Source: Sphaerochaeta halotolerans (lineage in GTDB: Bacteria; Spirochaetota; Spirochaetia; Sphaerochaetales; Sphaerochaetaceae). From it: DNA of 51,311 bases. Position 1 is the first letter of the stretch. Every line of letters starts with the position of its first letter. Under the pieces are notes generated by a model. That model made no database searches and was not told the origin of the DNA. It saw only the letters and a program-made list of their open reading frames with translations. Positions 1 through 9,147 of the stretch are shown here, one piece after another. The stretch spans positions 1 to 51,311 of the forward strand of contig NZ_QUWK01000015.1 of NCBI RefSeq assembly GCF_003429665.1. Direction: 5' to 3'. The position numbers were made by a program, and so were the translations under genes.

Positions 1-1
1 T

Positions 2-76
2 GAGCCTAAGAAGCCCGACATCGTAGAAGCAGAAATAGTTCTTGGGAATGCTTTCCAAGAAGCTCCCTGCCTGTAG
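2..76 (+). CDS. C-terminal end of an upstream gene (partial)
   Basis: An open frame enters from the left edge and ends at a TAG at 74-76, giving the last 24 residues of a protein (begins EPKKPDIVEAEIV, ends APCL). The acidic, ordinary-looking composition and the position just before the ribosome-binding site of the next gene suggest a real C-terminus, but it is too short to assign to a family. Confidence 0.35.
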   Translation, partial: EPKKPDIVEAEIVLGNAFQEAPCL

Positions 77-109
77 GCGGGGGAGAGTTGTCACAATAAA
101 GGAAGTATT

Positions 110-2632
110 TTGAAAGACATGAAACATTTGCCGGTCTATATGCACCGGCAGGAAATTCTTGATGGCCTTGAAAAGAACCAGGTCATCATCGTTGAAAGCC
201 CAACGGGAAGTGGTAAAACCACACAGATCCCCCTCATCCTGCACGAAGCTGGCTATGCAGATGCCCTGCAAGTCGGCATTACCCAACCAAGAAGAATCGC
301 CACCCTCAGCGTCAGTGAGTTTATAAAGAAACAGATAGGACGTGATGATGAATTCGTAGGGTATAAGATGCGTTTCGAGGACACTACCAGCCCAGGAACC
401 CGTATCAAGGTTATGACCGACGGCATACTCCTGATGGAGCTTAAAGCCGATCCACTGCTTCGTTCCTATTCAGTCATACTGGTCGATGAAGCACACGAAC
501 GATCCCTCAATATCGATTTTATCCTGGGTCTACTGCGTCATGTCATGAAAGAACGGCCAGAATTCAAGGTGATCATTTCCAGTGCAACTATCAACACCAA
601 GGTGTTCAGTGATTTCTTTGACAAGGCTCCAATCATAAGCATTGATGCACGAGTCTATCCTGTGCAGGTTGTCTACAAGCCGTTGCAACGTGAATCGCTC
701 GAATACCAGATCGAGGCCATTACCCAGATTGTTACCGGAGAGGCCAAGAAGAAGAGCGGGGATATCCTGGTTTTCATGAGCGGTGAATTCGACATTACCA
801 ACTGTGTGAATGCACTGTATATGGCCGATACCGAGAAACGCTTGGAAATCTATCCGCTGTACGGAAGACTCAGCAAAGAGGAACAGGAATCGGTTTTCAA
901 CGATACTTCCCCTGGCAAAACAAAGGTGGTTGTTGCCACCAACATTGCAGAGACTTCAGTCACCATTGATGGCATTACCACTGTTATTGACTGCGGTATC
1001 GCAAAAATAAACTTCTACAACCAGAAGGATTTCACCTCCTCCCTGGTTCCTCTCCCCACCAGCCGTTCAAGCTGTGAACAGAGAAAAGGGCGTGCAGGTC
1101 GAACCAGTCCTGGAGTGTGTTATCGCCTCTACAGTGAAGATGATTACAAGAGCAGGCTCACGTATGGGACAGAAGAGATCCTCAGGACCGATTTGAGTGA
1201 GGTAGTGCTTCGTATGAGTGACTTGGGGATTACCGACTATGAGCATTTTCCATTCATCACAAGACCAAAACACAGTGCTATCACCAGTGCTGAGGAGACA
1301 CTCAGGTTCATTGGGGCGATTGATGGAAAGCGTCAGCTGACCACAATCGGCAACCTGATGTGCCGTTTCCCCCTGCTACCCCGTCACTCAAGGGTAATCG
1401 TTGAAGCAATGATGAACCACCCTACTGTCTTGGAAGAAGTCCTGATTGCCGTCAGCTTCCTCTCCACCAAGACGCCATTTCTCTTCCCCCAGGGTGAAGA
1501 AGATCTGAGCCGTGCCGCACATCGAAGGTTCAATAACACCGAGTATGGGGATTTTGCTTCTTACCTGAACATCTACTACCAGTATACGAAAAATACCAGC
1601 AAAGATGCTAAACAGCGGTTCTGCAAGATGAACTATCTCGATTTCCAAGGAATGCAGGAAATTGTCCATGTCAATGAACAACTTGGTGAGATTTGCGGAG
1701 ACGTGGGATTCCCCCTTGCAAGTGGAGGAAGTGTCAGGGAGTATCTATGCTGCATTGCCAGTGGCTTGATGCAGTATGTGTGCATCAAGGCTCGGGGCAA
1801 CATGTACAAGAGTCTTACTGCAGACCAGGTGTTCCTCCACCCGGGAAGCGCATACTTCAAGAGCCTTCCCCAGTTCATCATAGCCGGGGAAATTGTACAG
1901 ACCAGCAGGCTTTATGCCCGTAGTGTCAGTCCTCTGGACAAGGCATGGCTGGATGATATTTCCCCCGAGCTCTATCCAAAGCTCACTGCATTGGTGCAGA
2001 AGGAACGCCCATCAGGCAAACTGCAGAAGCAGGAGGAGATACGGCAGAAAGCTATCAAGGAACGCGAGGAGAAGGGAAAAGCCACCATCACGGTGTACAA
2101 GCGAACCTATCCTACCTTGGTTCTCGGTGGAAAGAAAAAGAAGGAGAGGCTTGTTGCACTCATACCGCTTGAGGATTTGAATTATCTCAATCAGATGAAT
2201 GAGAAAGCCCCCAAACGGCCGAAGAACTTCCTGGTGGCCATTCTCTATAGAGGATTCTACATCCATTACGGCGATATGTTTTTCTCAGCACTTGAGTTGC
2301 AAGGCAAGGTCAATCCAGGAAAGGGCATCCTGGACAATCCCCCATCGGGAATATATACCATTGAGGATGCAGATACCCTGATCGACAACCTGCACTGGCT
2401 GCTGGCTTTCACCAAGAACAAGAAACAGCGTAAACACCTGTACTTTGTGGCATTGGAAGAGAGTGGCAATGGCAACTATCGTTTTACTGCCGATGATGAT
2501 TGTTTCGATGCCTTGGACACCTCGCTCTACACGCTCCTCACCCTCGCTGATTCCTTGGAGGCTGCACAGATGAAAAAGCAGGCAAAAGAGGTAACCAATA
2601 TCTATGGAAACCTATTGAAATTGGTGGAATAG
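110..2632 (+). CDS. hrpA: DEAH-box ATP-dependent RNA helicase, HrpA-like
   Basis: Superfamily 2 RNA helicase of 840 residues. The P-loop GSGKTT lies near residue 34, TQPRR near 59, the Walker B box DEAH near 126, the SAT motif near 157 and the motif VI region RKGRAGR near 325, followed by a helicase-associated (HA2) region and a lysine-rich C-terminal third without recognisable motifs. DEAH helicases of this group unwind or remodel RNA using ATP. The protein is much shorter than E. coli HrpA (about 1300 residues) and near HrpB in length, but the motifs and the Lys-rich tail look HrpA-like. The TTG at 110 is chosen because GGAAG at 101-105 sits 4 nt upstream; an ATG at 119 is the alternative. 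The converging aroB gene ends 4 bp after its stop. Confidence 0.85.
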   Translation: MKDMKHLPVYMHRQEILDGLEKNQVIIVESPTGSGKTTQIPLILHEAGYADALQVGITQPRRIATLSVSEFIKKQIGRDDEFVGYKMRFEDTTSPGTRIKVMTDGILLMELKADPLLRSYSVILVDEAHERSLNIDFILGLLRHVMKERPEFKVIISSATINTKVFSDFFDKAPIISIDARVYPVQVVYKPLQRESLEYQIEAITQIVTGEAKKKSGDILVFMSGEFDITNCVNALYMADTEKRLEIYPLYGRLSKEEQESVFNDTSPGKTKVVVATNIAETSVTIDGITTVIDCGIAKINFYNQKDFTSSLVPLPTSRSSCEQRKGRAGRTSPGVCYRLYSEDDYKSRLTYGTEEILRTDLSEVVLRMSDLGITDYEHFPFITRPKHSAITSAEETLRFIGAIDGKRQLTTIGNLMCRFPLLPRHSRVIVEAMMNHPTVLEEVLIAVSFLSTKTPFLFPQGEEDLSRAAHRRFNNTEYGDFASYLNIYYQYTKNTSKDAKQRFCKMNYLDFQGMQEIVHVNEQLGEICGDVGFPLASGGSVREYLCCIASGLMQYVCIKARGNMYKSLTADQVFLHPGSAYFKSLPQFIIAGEIVQTSRLYARSVSPLDKAWLDDISPELYPKLTALVQKERPSGKLQKQEEIRQKAIKEREEKGKATITVYKRTYPTLVLGGKKKKERLVALIPLEDLNYLNQMNEKAPKRPKNFLVAILYRGFYIHYGDMFFSALELQGKVNPGKGILDNPPSGIYTIEDADTLIDNLHWLLAFTKNKKQRKHLYFVALEESGNGNYRFTADDDCFDALDTSLYTLLTLADSLEAAQMKKQAKEVTNIYGNLLKLVE

Positions 2633-2636
2633 TTCC

Positions 2637-3701
2637 CTAGAAGATCGGCTTGGCAATGACCAGGTGCTGGATGAGCTGCAGATCAAGTGGCATGAGGATG
2701 GTCGAGCCCTGTTTCTCCAACAGGACAAACCGTACGTTCCCATCCACTTTCTTCTTGTCCTTGAGCAAGTGGTCACGGTATTCAATCCAGTCACCACGGC
2801 CGATTCGGTACTCAATGTCATACCCAAAACTCTTGAAAAGTTTGGTTGCCCCACTTGCATAGGCCTTGTCTGTAACCCCCAGTACAACACCAGCTTCCAA
2901 TGCTCGGCATGTTCCCCATGCAACACAGGCACCATGCCCCCACATCAGGTAGTGGGAAGAGGACTCCAGGGCATGACCGAAGGTATGCCCCAGATTCAGG
3001 CTTTGCCTGATACCCAAGGTCTCCAATGGGTCCTGTTCAATGTACCACTGTTTTACCTTGAGCGAAAGCTCCACCAAGGCAGCCAGTGTCTTTGGATCCC
3101 TGCTGAGGATTTCATTCTTGCGCATCAGGAGAAATTTATAGAGCTCCTCATCCTGGCTGAGCAATGCATGTTTGATAACCTCTGCCAGCCCATTGAGAAA
3201 CTCCTTTTCATTGAGTGTTCTCAGCGTATCGATGGAGATCAGCACTTCACTGGCTGGGTAGAATGAACCCACCATGTTCTTCATCCCTTGGAAGTCGATG
3301 GCTGCCTTGCCTCCCAACGAAGCATCAACCATGGCAAGCAAGGTGGTCGGCACCAGGGTGAGGCGGCATCCACGCATGTACACCGAGGCAGCGAAGGCGG
3401 ACATGTCACAGACCACTCCACCACCGAACCCGATGATCCTGCCATCACGCGCAAGCCCCTCATCCAGTGCTGAGCTGAGAATGCGCTCCAAGGATGAGAA
3501 ATTCTTTGCACTCTCTCCACTTTCCAGTACAACATGGCTGGGTGGAAGCTGTTTGAACAATTTTACCGTATTCGTGTCGAACACCCATAATACCAAGCGT
3601 CCATACTCACCAAGATGAGCCGAAAGGTCCTTCAGGTCGTCAGCAAGCAAAACTTCTGTCTGCCTACCATTCTCGAGCTGCGTCGTCACCATGCTTTTCA
3701 T
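2637..3701 (-). CDS. aroB: 3-dehydroquinate synthase (AroB family)
   Basis: Predicted to convert DAHP to 3-dehydroquinate, the second step of the shikimate pathway, using NAD and a divalent metal. The NAD-binding stretch IGFGGGVVCDMSAFAA, the LVPTTLLAMVDASLGGKAAID core and the metal-site segment LNLGHTFGHALE are all visible; length is 354 residues, normal for the family. The frame is open to 3773, but the ATG at 3701 (MKSMVTTQ) fits family starts and has GAGG about 12 nt upstream. No other shikimate gene is adjacent. The gene is divergent from the cysteine desulfurase, with about 90 bp between their starts; a candidate extended -10 for aroB (TGTGATAAT on the minus strand, near 3776-3784) overlaps the opposing promoter. 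Confidence 0.9.
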   Translation of the reverse strand: MKSMVTTQLENGRQTEVLLADDLKDLSAHLGEYGRLVLWVFDTNTVKLFKQLPPSHVVLESGESAKNFSSLERILSSALDEGLARDGRIIGFGGGVVCDMSAFAASVYMRGCRLTLVPTTLLAMVDASLGGKAAIDFQGMKNMVGSFYPASEVLISIDTLRTLNEKEFLNGLAEVIKHALLSQDEELYKFLLMRKNEILSRDPKTLAALVELSLKVKQWYIEQDPLETLGIRQSLNLGHTFGHALESSSHYLMWGHGACVAWGTCRALEAGVVLGVTDKAYASGATKLFKSFGYDIEYRIGRGDWIEYRDHLLKDKKKVDGNVRFVLLEKQGSTILMPLDLQLIQHLVIAKPIF

Positions 3702-3759
3702 AGTACTGTTATACCTCAGAGCAGGGGTCCAAGACAAGCGCTCCCTGCTCCCTGCATAC

Positions 3760-3788
3760 TTGCAAAAATCCACTCATTATCACACAAT
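3760..3788 (+). promoter_or_regulatory. Promoter of the cysteine desulfurase gene, predicted leaderless
   Basis: TTGCAA (3760-3765), a 17-bp spacer and CACAAT (3783-3788). Only six bases separate the -10 box from the ATG at 3795, so the usual start site coincides with the A of the ATG. No Shine-Dalgarno sequence is present upstream. Confidence 0.5.
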
Positions 3789-3794
3789 ACCGAT

Positions 3795-4934
3795 ATGCAA
3801 GAAATACGCTATTTTGACAACGCTGCCACCACCATCATGAGCAGAACCGCTCTTGATGTGTATCAACACGTAGCAAGTACATACATCGGCAACCCCAGCA
3901 GCCTTCATGCTGAGGGTATCAAGGCAAAGGAAAAGCTGGAACAATCCAGGGAGGACCTGGCTGGACTACTTTCTGTAGCAAAAGAGAATCTCACCTTCAC
4001 AGCTGGTGCAAGCGAGGCAAATGCCATCATCTTCAACAGCCTTATCTGGAAACTCCAGAAACCTCATGTAATCATCAGCAACATTGAACACTCCTCCACC
4101 AAGGAGTATGGCCGGTTGATGAAACAATTGGGCTGGAAAGTCACGACCCTTGATGCACCTGGGGGGTTCATCAAGGCAGAGGATCTCCGTAGAGCTCTGA
4201 CCAAACAGACAAGGTTGGTCTCACTGATGCTCGTGAACAATGTAGTGGGGACCATCCAGGACATCCAGGCTCTGGTCGCTGAAGTACGCGCCTACGAGCA
4301 GGAGCAGGGAGGAAGGAAAATCCACTTCCATACTGACGCAACCCAAGCCTTCGGCAAGATTCCCTTCTCACTCGAAACGCTCGGGGTGGATAGTGCGGCC
4401 TTCAGTGCACACAAATTCCATGGTCCCAAGGGTGTGGGATTTCTCTACAACCGAGACCCCGCCATTGAGAGCCTCTCGAGAGGTGGCGGACAGGAAGCTG
4501 GCCTGAGACCGGGCACAGAGAACCTACCTGGGATTGCAAGCATGGTGGAAGCGGCTAAGGAATCAATACAGAAGTTCTCGGAACATGAGAAACGGGTCAA
4601 GCAAATCAATACCCTGCTCCGCGACCGGCTCTCATTCTTGCCCACCATCAGCCCTGAGAAGGCTTGCTCTCCCTATATCCTGAATGTTGCTACCAATAAT
4701 TTGCCCAGCGAAGTGTTCACCCGGATGCTCTATGACAAGGGATTTTGCGTTTCCTCCGGTTCTGCCTGCAGCAACAATGCCAAGCAGAAGGGAGAGGGGG
4801 TACTTGAGTCCATGCAGATAGCCCCATCCCTGGCAAAGAGCAGCATTCGCATCTCATTCAGTGCTGATACCACTATAGAAGAAGCCGAGGCATTGGCCGA
4901 AGCATTCACCACACTCATCCAGGAGCATGCATGA
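3795..4934 (+). CDS. Cysteine desulfurase (NifS/IscS type)
   Basis: A PLP-dependent class V aminotransferase-fold enzyme that removes sulfur from cysteine and passes it on as a persulfide. It has 379 residues: the N-terminal YFDNAATT, HTDATQAFGKIPF, the PLP lysine in FSAHKFHGPKG and the catalytic cysteine loop SSGSACSNN. The open frame reaches back to 3615, but family alignment and the promoter geometry point to the ATG at 3795. The stop overlaps the start of thiI (ATGA, 4931-4934), an arrangement like the nifZ-thiI pair of Bacillus, so the sulfur is probably destined for tRNA 4-thiouridine and perhaps thiazole rather than general Fe-S assembly; no iscU or suf gene is adjacent. Confidence 0.9.
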   Translation: MQEIRYFDNAATTIMSRTALDVYQHVASTYIGNPSSLHAEGIKAKEKLEQSREDLAGLLSVAKENLTFTAGASEANAIIFNSLIWKLQKPHVIISNIEHSSTKEYGRLMKQLGWKVTTLDAPGGFIKAEDLRRALTKQTRLVSLMLVNNVVGTIQDIQALVAEVRAYEQEQGGRKIHFHTDATQAFGKIPFSLETLGVDSAAFSAHKFHGPKGVGFLYNRDPAIESLSRGGGQEAGLRPGTENLPGIASMVEAAKESIQKFSEHEKRVKQINTLLRDRLSFLPTISPEKACSPYILNVATNNLPSEVFTRMLYDKGFCVSSGSACSNNAKQKGEGVLESMQIAPSLAKSSIRISFSADTTIEEAEALAEAFTTLIQEHA

Positions 4935-6121
4935 AAGATTCCACTCTCTATTTGATACGGCTCGGGGAAATATCCCTGAAAGGTTTGAACCGCGATTCCT
5001 TTGAGAAGCGGCTGAAGCAGAATATCAAGCAAAAGTTGAAAGGATACAGGACACAGGTCAATCGGCAAAAAGGACGCATATTCTTTGAAATCAGCAACGA
5101 ATGTCCTAAAGAAACCATAGAATTGGCACTGGGGACCACTTTCGGGGTGGTAGGCTACTCCCGTTGCCTGCGCTGCGAGAAAGAGATTTCAGTCATTCGG
5201 GAAACAGCAAAAAGGCTTATCGCCGAGGAACCCTTCAACAAGGGAGTAGGTACCTTCAAGTCCATCGCCAAGCGCGCTGACAAGAGTTTTCCCATGACCA
5301 GCTATGAGATTGACTGTTCACTCGGGGAGGTGGTACATGAGATATATCCCGAGATGACTGTTGATGTGAAGCATCCTGACCTGACCATCCATTGTGAGAT
5401 CCGGGACCAAGCCTATCTCTACACCTCTCCCAAACCAGGACCTGGGGGGTTGCCCGTCTCTACTGCAGGAAAGGGAATGTTGCTTCTGAGTGGAGGAATC
5501 GATAGTCCGGTTGCTGGCTACCGGATGGCACAGCGGGGTTTGAAGATGGATTGCATCTACTTCCATGCATATCCCTACACCAGTGACCAAGCCTTGGAAA
5601 AAGTAAAGACACTTGCAAGCCTCATTGCCCCCTACTTGCAGGGAACCAGATTGCATGTCATTCCCTTCACGGAAGCACAGCTATGGATCAAGCAACACAG
5701 CAGGGAAGATGAAACCACCTTGATGTTCCGCGCTGCCATGATGTACGTGGCCAATGCCATCAGCAAGAGCCAGGAAGGAAGCTGCATCGTCACCGGAGAG
5801 GCACTCAGCCAGGTGGCAAGCCAGACACTGGAATCGATGGCATTTACTGATAGCATGAGTGAACAACTGGTCCTTCGCCCGCTTGTAGGCATGGATAAAC
5901 AGGAGATTATGAATCTTGCCATGAAAATCGGCACCTATGAGACTTCGATTCTTCCCTACGAGGATTGTTGTGTCATTTTTAGCCCGAAACACCCATTGGT
6001 ACATCCAGACAAGTCGGTGGAACAAGAGCATTATCGCGCTATGGCAATCGAACCACTCCTGGAAGAAGCTATCAAAAACACTGAAATTGTGGATTTTGGC
6101 GCAGATGGGCTTACAAGATAA
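4931..6121 (+). CDS. thiI: tRNA 4-thiouridine synthase ThiI
   Basis: ThiI adenylates U8 of tRNA and exchanges it for sulfur. The protein has 396 residues: an N-terminal ferredoxin-like/THUMP region (about 1-165) and a PP-loop ATP pyrophosphatase domain starting with LLLSGGIDSPVAGY near 190, then YEDCCVIFSPKHP near the C-terminus. It ends there and lacks the C-terminal rhodanese domain that carries the active persulfide cysteine in E. coli ThiI, as in Bacillus-type ThiI that works with a dedicated desulfurase. It overlaps the upstream desulfurase gene by 4 bp, which fits a donor-acceptor pair. Confidence 0.93.
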   Translation: MKDSTLYLIRLGEISLKGLNRDSFEKRLKQNIKQKLKGYRTQVNRQKGRIFFEISNECPKETIELALGTTFGVVGYSRCLRCEKEISVIRETAKRLIAEEPFNKGVGTFKSIAKRADKSFPMTSYEIDCSLGEVVHEIYPEMTVDVKHPDLTIHCEIRDQAYLYTSPKPGPGGLPVSTAGKGMLLLSGGIDSPVAGYRMAQRGLKMDCIYFHAYPYTSDQALEKVKTLASLIAPYLQGTRLHVIPFTEAQLWIKQHSREDETTLMFRAAMMYVANAISKSQEGSCIVTGEALSQVASQTLESMAFTDSMSEQLVLRPLVGMDKQEIMNLAMKIGTYETSILPYEDCCVIFSPKHPLVHPDKSVEQEHYRAMAIEPLLEEAIKNTEIVDFGADGLTR

Positions 6122-6216
6122 TAGACATTTCTTGCTATATTGTATAAATACTGATTATTCTCGCTGTACCACAAACCAAAAAATCGATATGGTTTGGATA
6201 TTCGGAGGCTTTCTTG

Positions 6217-9147
6217 ATGAAGATTGGCTTGGATATTGGTTCCACGACCATGAAATGTGTCGTGCTGGATGATACGTTGCAAGTACTGCACACAGATTAT
6301 AGACGTCACTACTCTCAGATTGCTGAGACAGCGTGTACCATGCTCGAGGATGTCAAGGAATTGTGTGCAGGACACCCCACCATGTTTGCACTCTCTGGTT
6401 CGGCTGGTATGGGGCTTGCCCAGAACCTGCGTCTCCCCTTTGTCCAGGAAGTATATGCAACAAGGATTGCTATAACGAAATTTCTTCCCCATACCGATGT
6501 TGTCATCGAACTTGGAGGAGAAGATGCAAAAATCCTGTTTTTATCCCAGAACATGGAAGTAAGGATGAATGGGACTTGTGCTGGTGGTACTGGTTCATTC
6601 ATCGACCAGATGGCAAGCTTGCTGCACATCGACCAACAAGAACTGAATGAGCTTGCAAAACAAGCAAAGCAGAGCTATTCCATTGCTTCCAGATGCGGAG
6701 TCTTTGCAAAAAGTGACATACAGCCATTGGTAAACCAAGGAGCTGAGAAGAGTGATATCTCACTCTCTGTACTTCAATCTGTAGTGAACCAGAGTATCGG
6801 GGGACTGGCCCAAGGACGACCGATAAAGGGGCAGGTGGTCTATCTCGGTGGACCACTGACGTTCCTCAGTGAGCTGAGAAAGGCATTCGACAAGACGCTT
6901 GGATTGGAGGGTATTTGCCCTGAAAACTCCCTCTTCTATGTTGCGCTGGGAACAGCCCTCAGTGCAGAAGAACAGGCTATTGAGCTAGAGCAATTGATCT
7001 ATAACCTGGAACACTATGATATGGGAAAGGCCTTCACCTCCATTCCTCCCCTCTTCCAAGATCATGAGGCCTATGAAACATTCAAGAACCGTCATGCAAA
7101 TGCCTCCTTGACAAAGGTGGATCCTGAACACTATGCAGGACCAGCATTCTTGGGAGTGGATGCAGGTTCCACTACCATAAAGGCGTGCATCATCGATCCG
7201 GAGGGAAGACTGCTTTTCAGCCGCTATGAGGAGAACAACGGTAATCCTGTGCAGGCAATCAAGGAGTTTTTAGGGAACTTCTACATAACATATCCCAATA
7301 TTACCATCGAAAAAGCATGCTCCACGGGATATGGGGAACAGCTTCTCCAGAATGCATTTGCTTTTGAGTACTCCCTTGTGGAAACCATGGCCCACTACAA
7401 GAGTGCGAAGGCCTTCCAGGAGCATGTTGATTTCATCATCGACATCGGGGGTCAGGACATCAAGTGCTTCAAGATCAAGGATGGCACCATTGATGATATA
7501 TTCCTCAATGAAGCTTGCTCGTCAGGTTGCGGTTCCTTTCTCCAGACATTTTCCAATGCACTTGGCTACACTCCACAGGAAGCAGCAGAATTCGCAATCA
7601 AGGCAAAGAATCCTGTCGATCTGGGATCCCGTTGCACGGTATTCATGAACAGTTCAGTCAAACAGGCCCAGAAGGATGGGGCAAGTGTCTCTGATATCTT
7701 TGCAGGATTGGCTATCAGCGTTGTGAAGAATGCACTCTATAAAGTGATACGTTCCACCGACCCGGCGATGCTGGGAAACCATATAGTCGTACAGGGAGGG
7801 ACATTCCTCAACGATGCAGTGCTTCGTTCGTTTGAGTTGGAACTGGGAAGTGAAGTAATCCGAATCAATGAAGCAGGACTTATGGGAGCATATGGTTGCG
7901 CTTTGCATGCCCGTGACCAGCACCTGGCGGTTCCACAACAACGTACTACCCTCTCCCTCACCCAGCTGGACCATTTCACCCATCGAACGAAGACCACCTA
8001 TTGCAAAGGGTGTACCAACAACTGCCTCCTGACGATCAACATCTTCGATGAAGGGCGCAAACTGGTAAGCGGAAATAAATGTGACCGTATTGTCAGCCCT
8101 GAGACCTTCATCAGCAACCCAGAACAGTTGAACATCTATGCCTTCAAACAACAATATCTCTCACGTTTGAAAGAGAAGAAGGGGGAGCGTGGAAAAATTG
8201 GATTGCCGTTGCAACTCAATTTCTATGAACAGTTGCCCTTCTGGCACACGTTCTTCACCCACTTGGGCTTTGAAGTCGTTGTCTCTTCACCTTCCACCAG
8301 GGAAACCTATCTTAAGGGACAGTCCACTATCCCGAGCGATACAATCTGCTACCCTGCAAAGCTGATGCATGGGCACATCAAGGAATTGCTTGAGAAGCAG
8401 GTACCATCCATCTTCTATCCGTGTTCGAGCTACAACATCGATGAAGAGAAAGGAGACAACCATTTCAATTGCCCGGTTGTTGCCTACTATCCTGAAGTGC
8501 TCAAGCATAACATCAGTGAGTTGCAGGATGGATCTGTTACGTTCATAAGTGATTATCTCTCCCTTGCCGACCGCTCATTCCTCCCAAAGCGGATGCATCA
8601 GATTCTCAGTCAGTACTTTCCTGTCAAGAAACAGGAGATTAAGCGTGCGGTAAAGGCAGGCTATGCGAGCTTGGAAGCGTACCAGAAAGCCATCAGGGAA
8701 CAGGGGAACATCATCATTGAGCAGGCACGCAAGAGAAATTGGCCGATCGTGGTCCTCACCGGCCGGCCGTATCATGCCGATGCAGAGGTCAACCATGGGA
8801 TCGATGGTCTTCTGCTGCAGTGCGGTTGTGCTGTCATCAGCGAGGATGCTATTTCGCATTTGGTGGAGAAACAACAGCGCAATGTACTCAATCAATGGAC
8901 ATACCATGCTCGGATGTATGATGCAGCTCGGTATGTTACACACCAGGAGGACATGCAGCTGATTCAGCTTGTTTCCTTTGGTTGTGGGCTGGATGCCGTT
9001 ACCACTGATGAGATCAGGGATATCCTTCACCAAACCGATAAGATCTATACCCAGATCAAGATTGATGAAATTGCAAACCTTGGGGCAGTAAAAATTCGCA
9101 TCCGCAGTCTGCTTGCAGCACTACAGGAGGCCAAGGAACCGCAATGA
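6217..9147 (+). CDS. Double-domain 2-hydroxyacyl-CoA dehydratase activase-like protein (BcrAD/HgdC plus DUF2229 region)
   Basis: A 976-residue fusion. Two tandem acetate/sugar-kinase-like ATPase domains start with GLDIGSTTMK (near 4) and GVDAGSTTIK (near 314). Each has the two cysteines that in the HgdC family bind a [4Fe-4S] cluster between subunits: GTCAGGTGSF and SRCGVFAKSD in the first, ACSSGCGSF and SRCTVFMNS in the second. A Cys motif YCKGCTNNC (near 596) and a DUF2229/COG3580-like region with further cysteines (TICYPAKL, PCSSYN, FNCPVV, FGCGLD) follow. Family knowledge: such activases use ATP to push low-potential electrons into a partner metalloprotein. The ATG at 6217 has GGAGG 9 nt upstream; a TTG lies one codon earlier. 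The stop overlaps the next gene by 4 bp. The substrate is unknown. Confidence 0.85.
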   Translation: MKIGLDIGSTTMKCVVLDDTLQVLHTDYRRHYSQIAETACTMLEDVKELCAGHPTMFALSGSAGMGLAQNLRLPFVQEVYATRIAITKFLPHTDVVIELGGEDAKILFLSQNMEVRMNGTCAGGTGSFIDQMASLLHIDQQELNELAKQAKQSYSIASRCGVFAKSDIQPLVNQGAEKSDISLSVLQSVVNQSIGGLAQGRPIKGQVVYLGGPLTFLSELRKAFDKTLGLEGICPENSLFYVALGTALSAEEQAIELEQLIYNLEHYDMGKAFTSIPPLFQDHEAYETFKNRHANASLTKVDPEHYAGPAFLGVDAGSTTIKACIIDPEGRLLFSRYEENNGNPVQAIKEFLGNFYITYPNITIEKACSTGYGEQLLQNAFAFEYSLVETMAHYKSAKAFQEHVDFIIDIGGQDIKCFKIKDGTIDDIFLNEACSSGCGSFLQTFSNALGYTPQEAAEFAIKAKNPVDLGSRCTVFMNSSVKQAQKDGASVSDIFAGLAISVVKNALYKVIRSTDPAMLGNHIVVQGGTFLNDAVLRSFELELGSEVIRINEAGLMGAYGCALHARDQHLAVPQQRTTLSLTQLDHFTHRTKTTYCKGCTNNCLLTINIFDEGRKLVSGNKCDRIVSPETFISNPEQLNIYAFKQQYLSRLKEKKGERGKIGLPLQLNFYEQLPFWHTFFTHLGFEVVVSSPSTRETYLKGQSTIPSDTICYPAKLMHGHIKELLEKQVPSIFYPCSSYNIDEEKGDNHFNCPVVAYYPEVLKHNISELQDGSVTFISDYLSLADRSFLPKRMHQILSQYFPVKKQEIKRAVKAGYASLEAYQKAIREQGNIIIEQARKRNWPIVVLTGRPYHADAEVNHGIDGLLLQCGCAVISEDAISHLVEKQQRNVLNQWTYHARMYDAARYVTHQEDMQLIQLVSFGCGLDAVTTDEIRDILHQTDKIYTQIKIDEIANLGAVKIRIRSLLAALQEAKEPQ

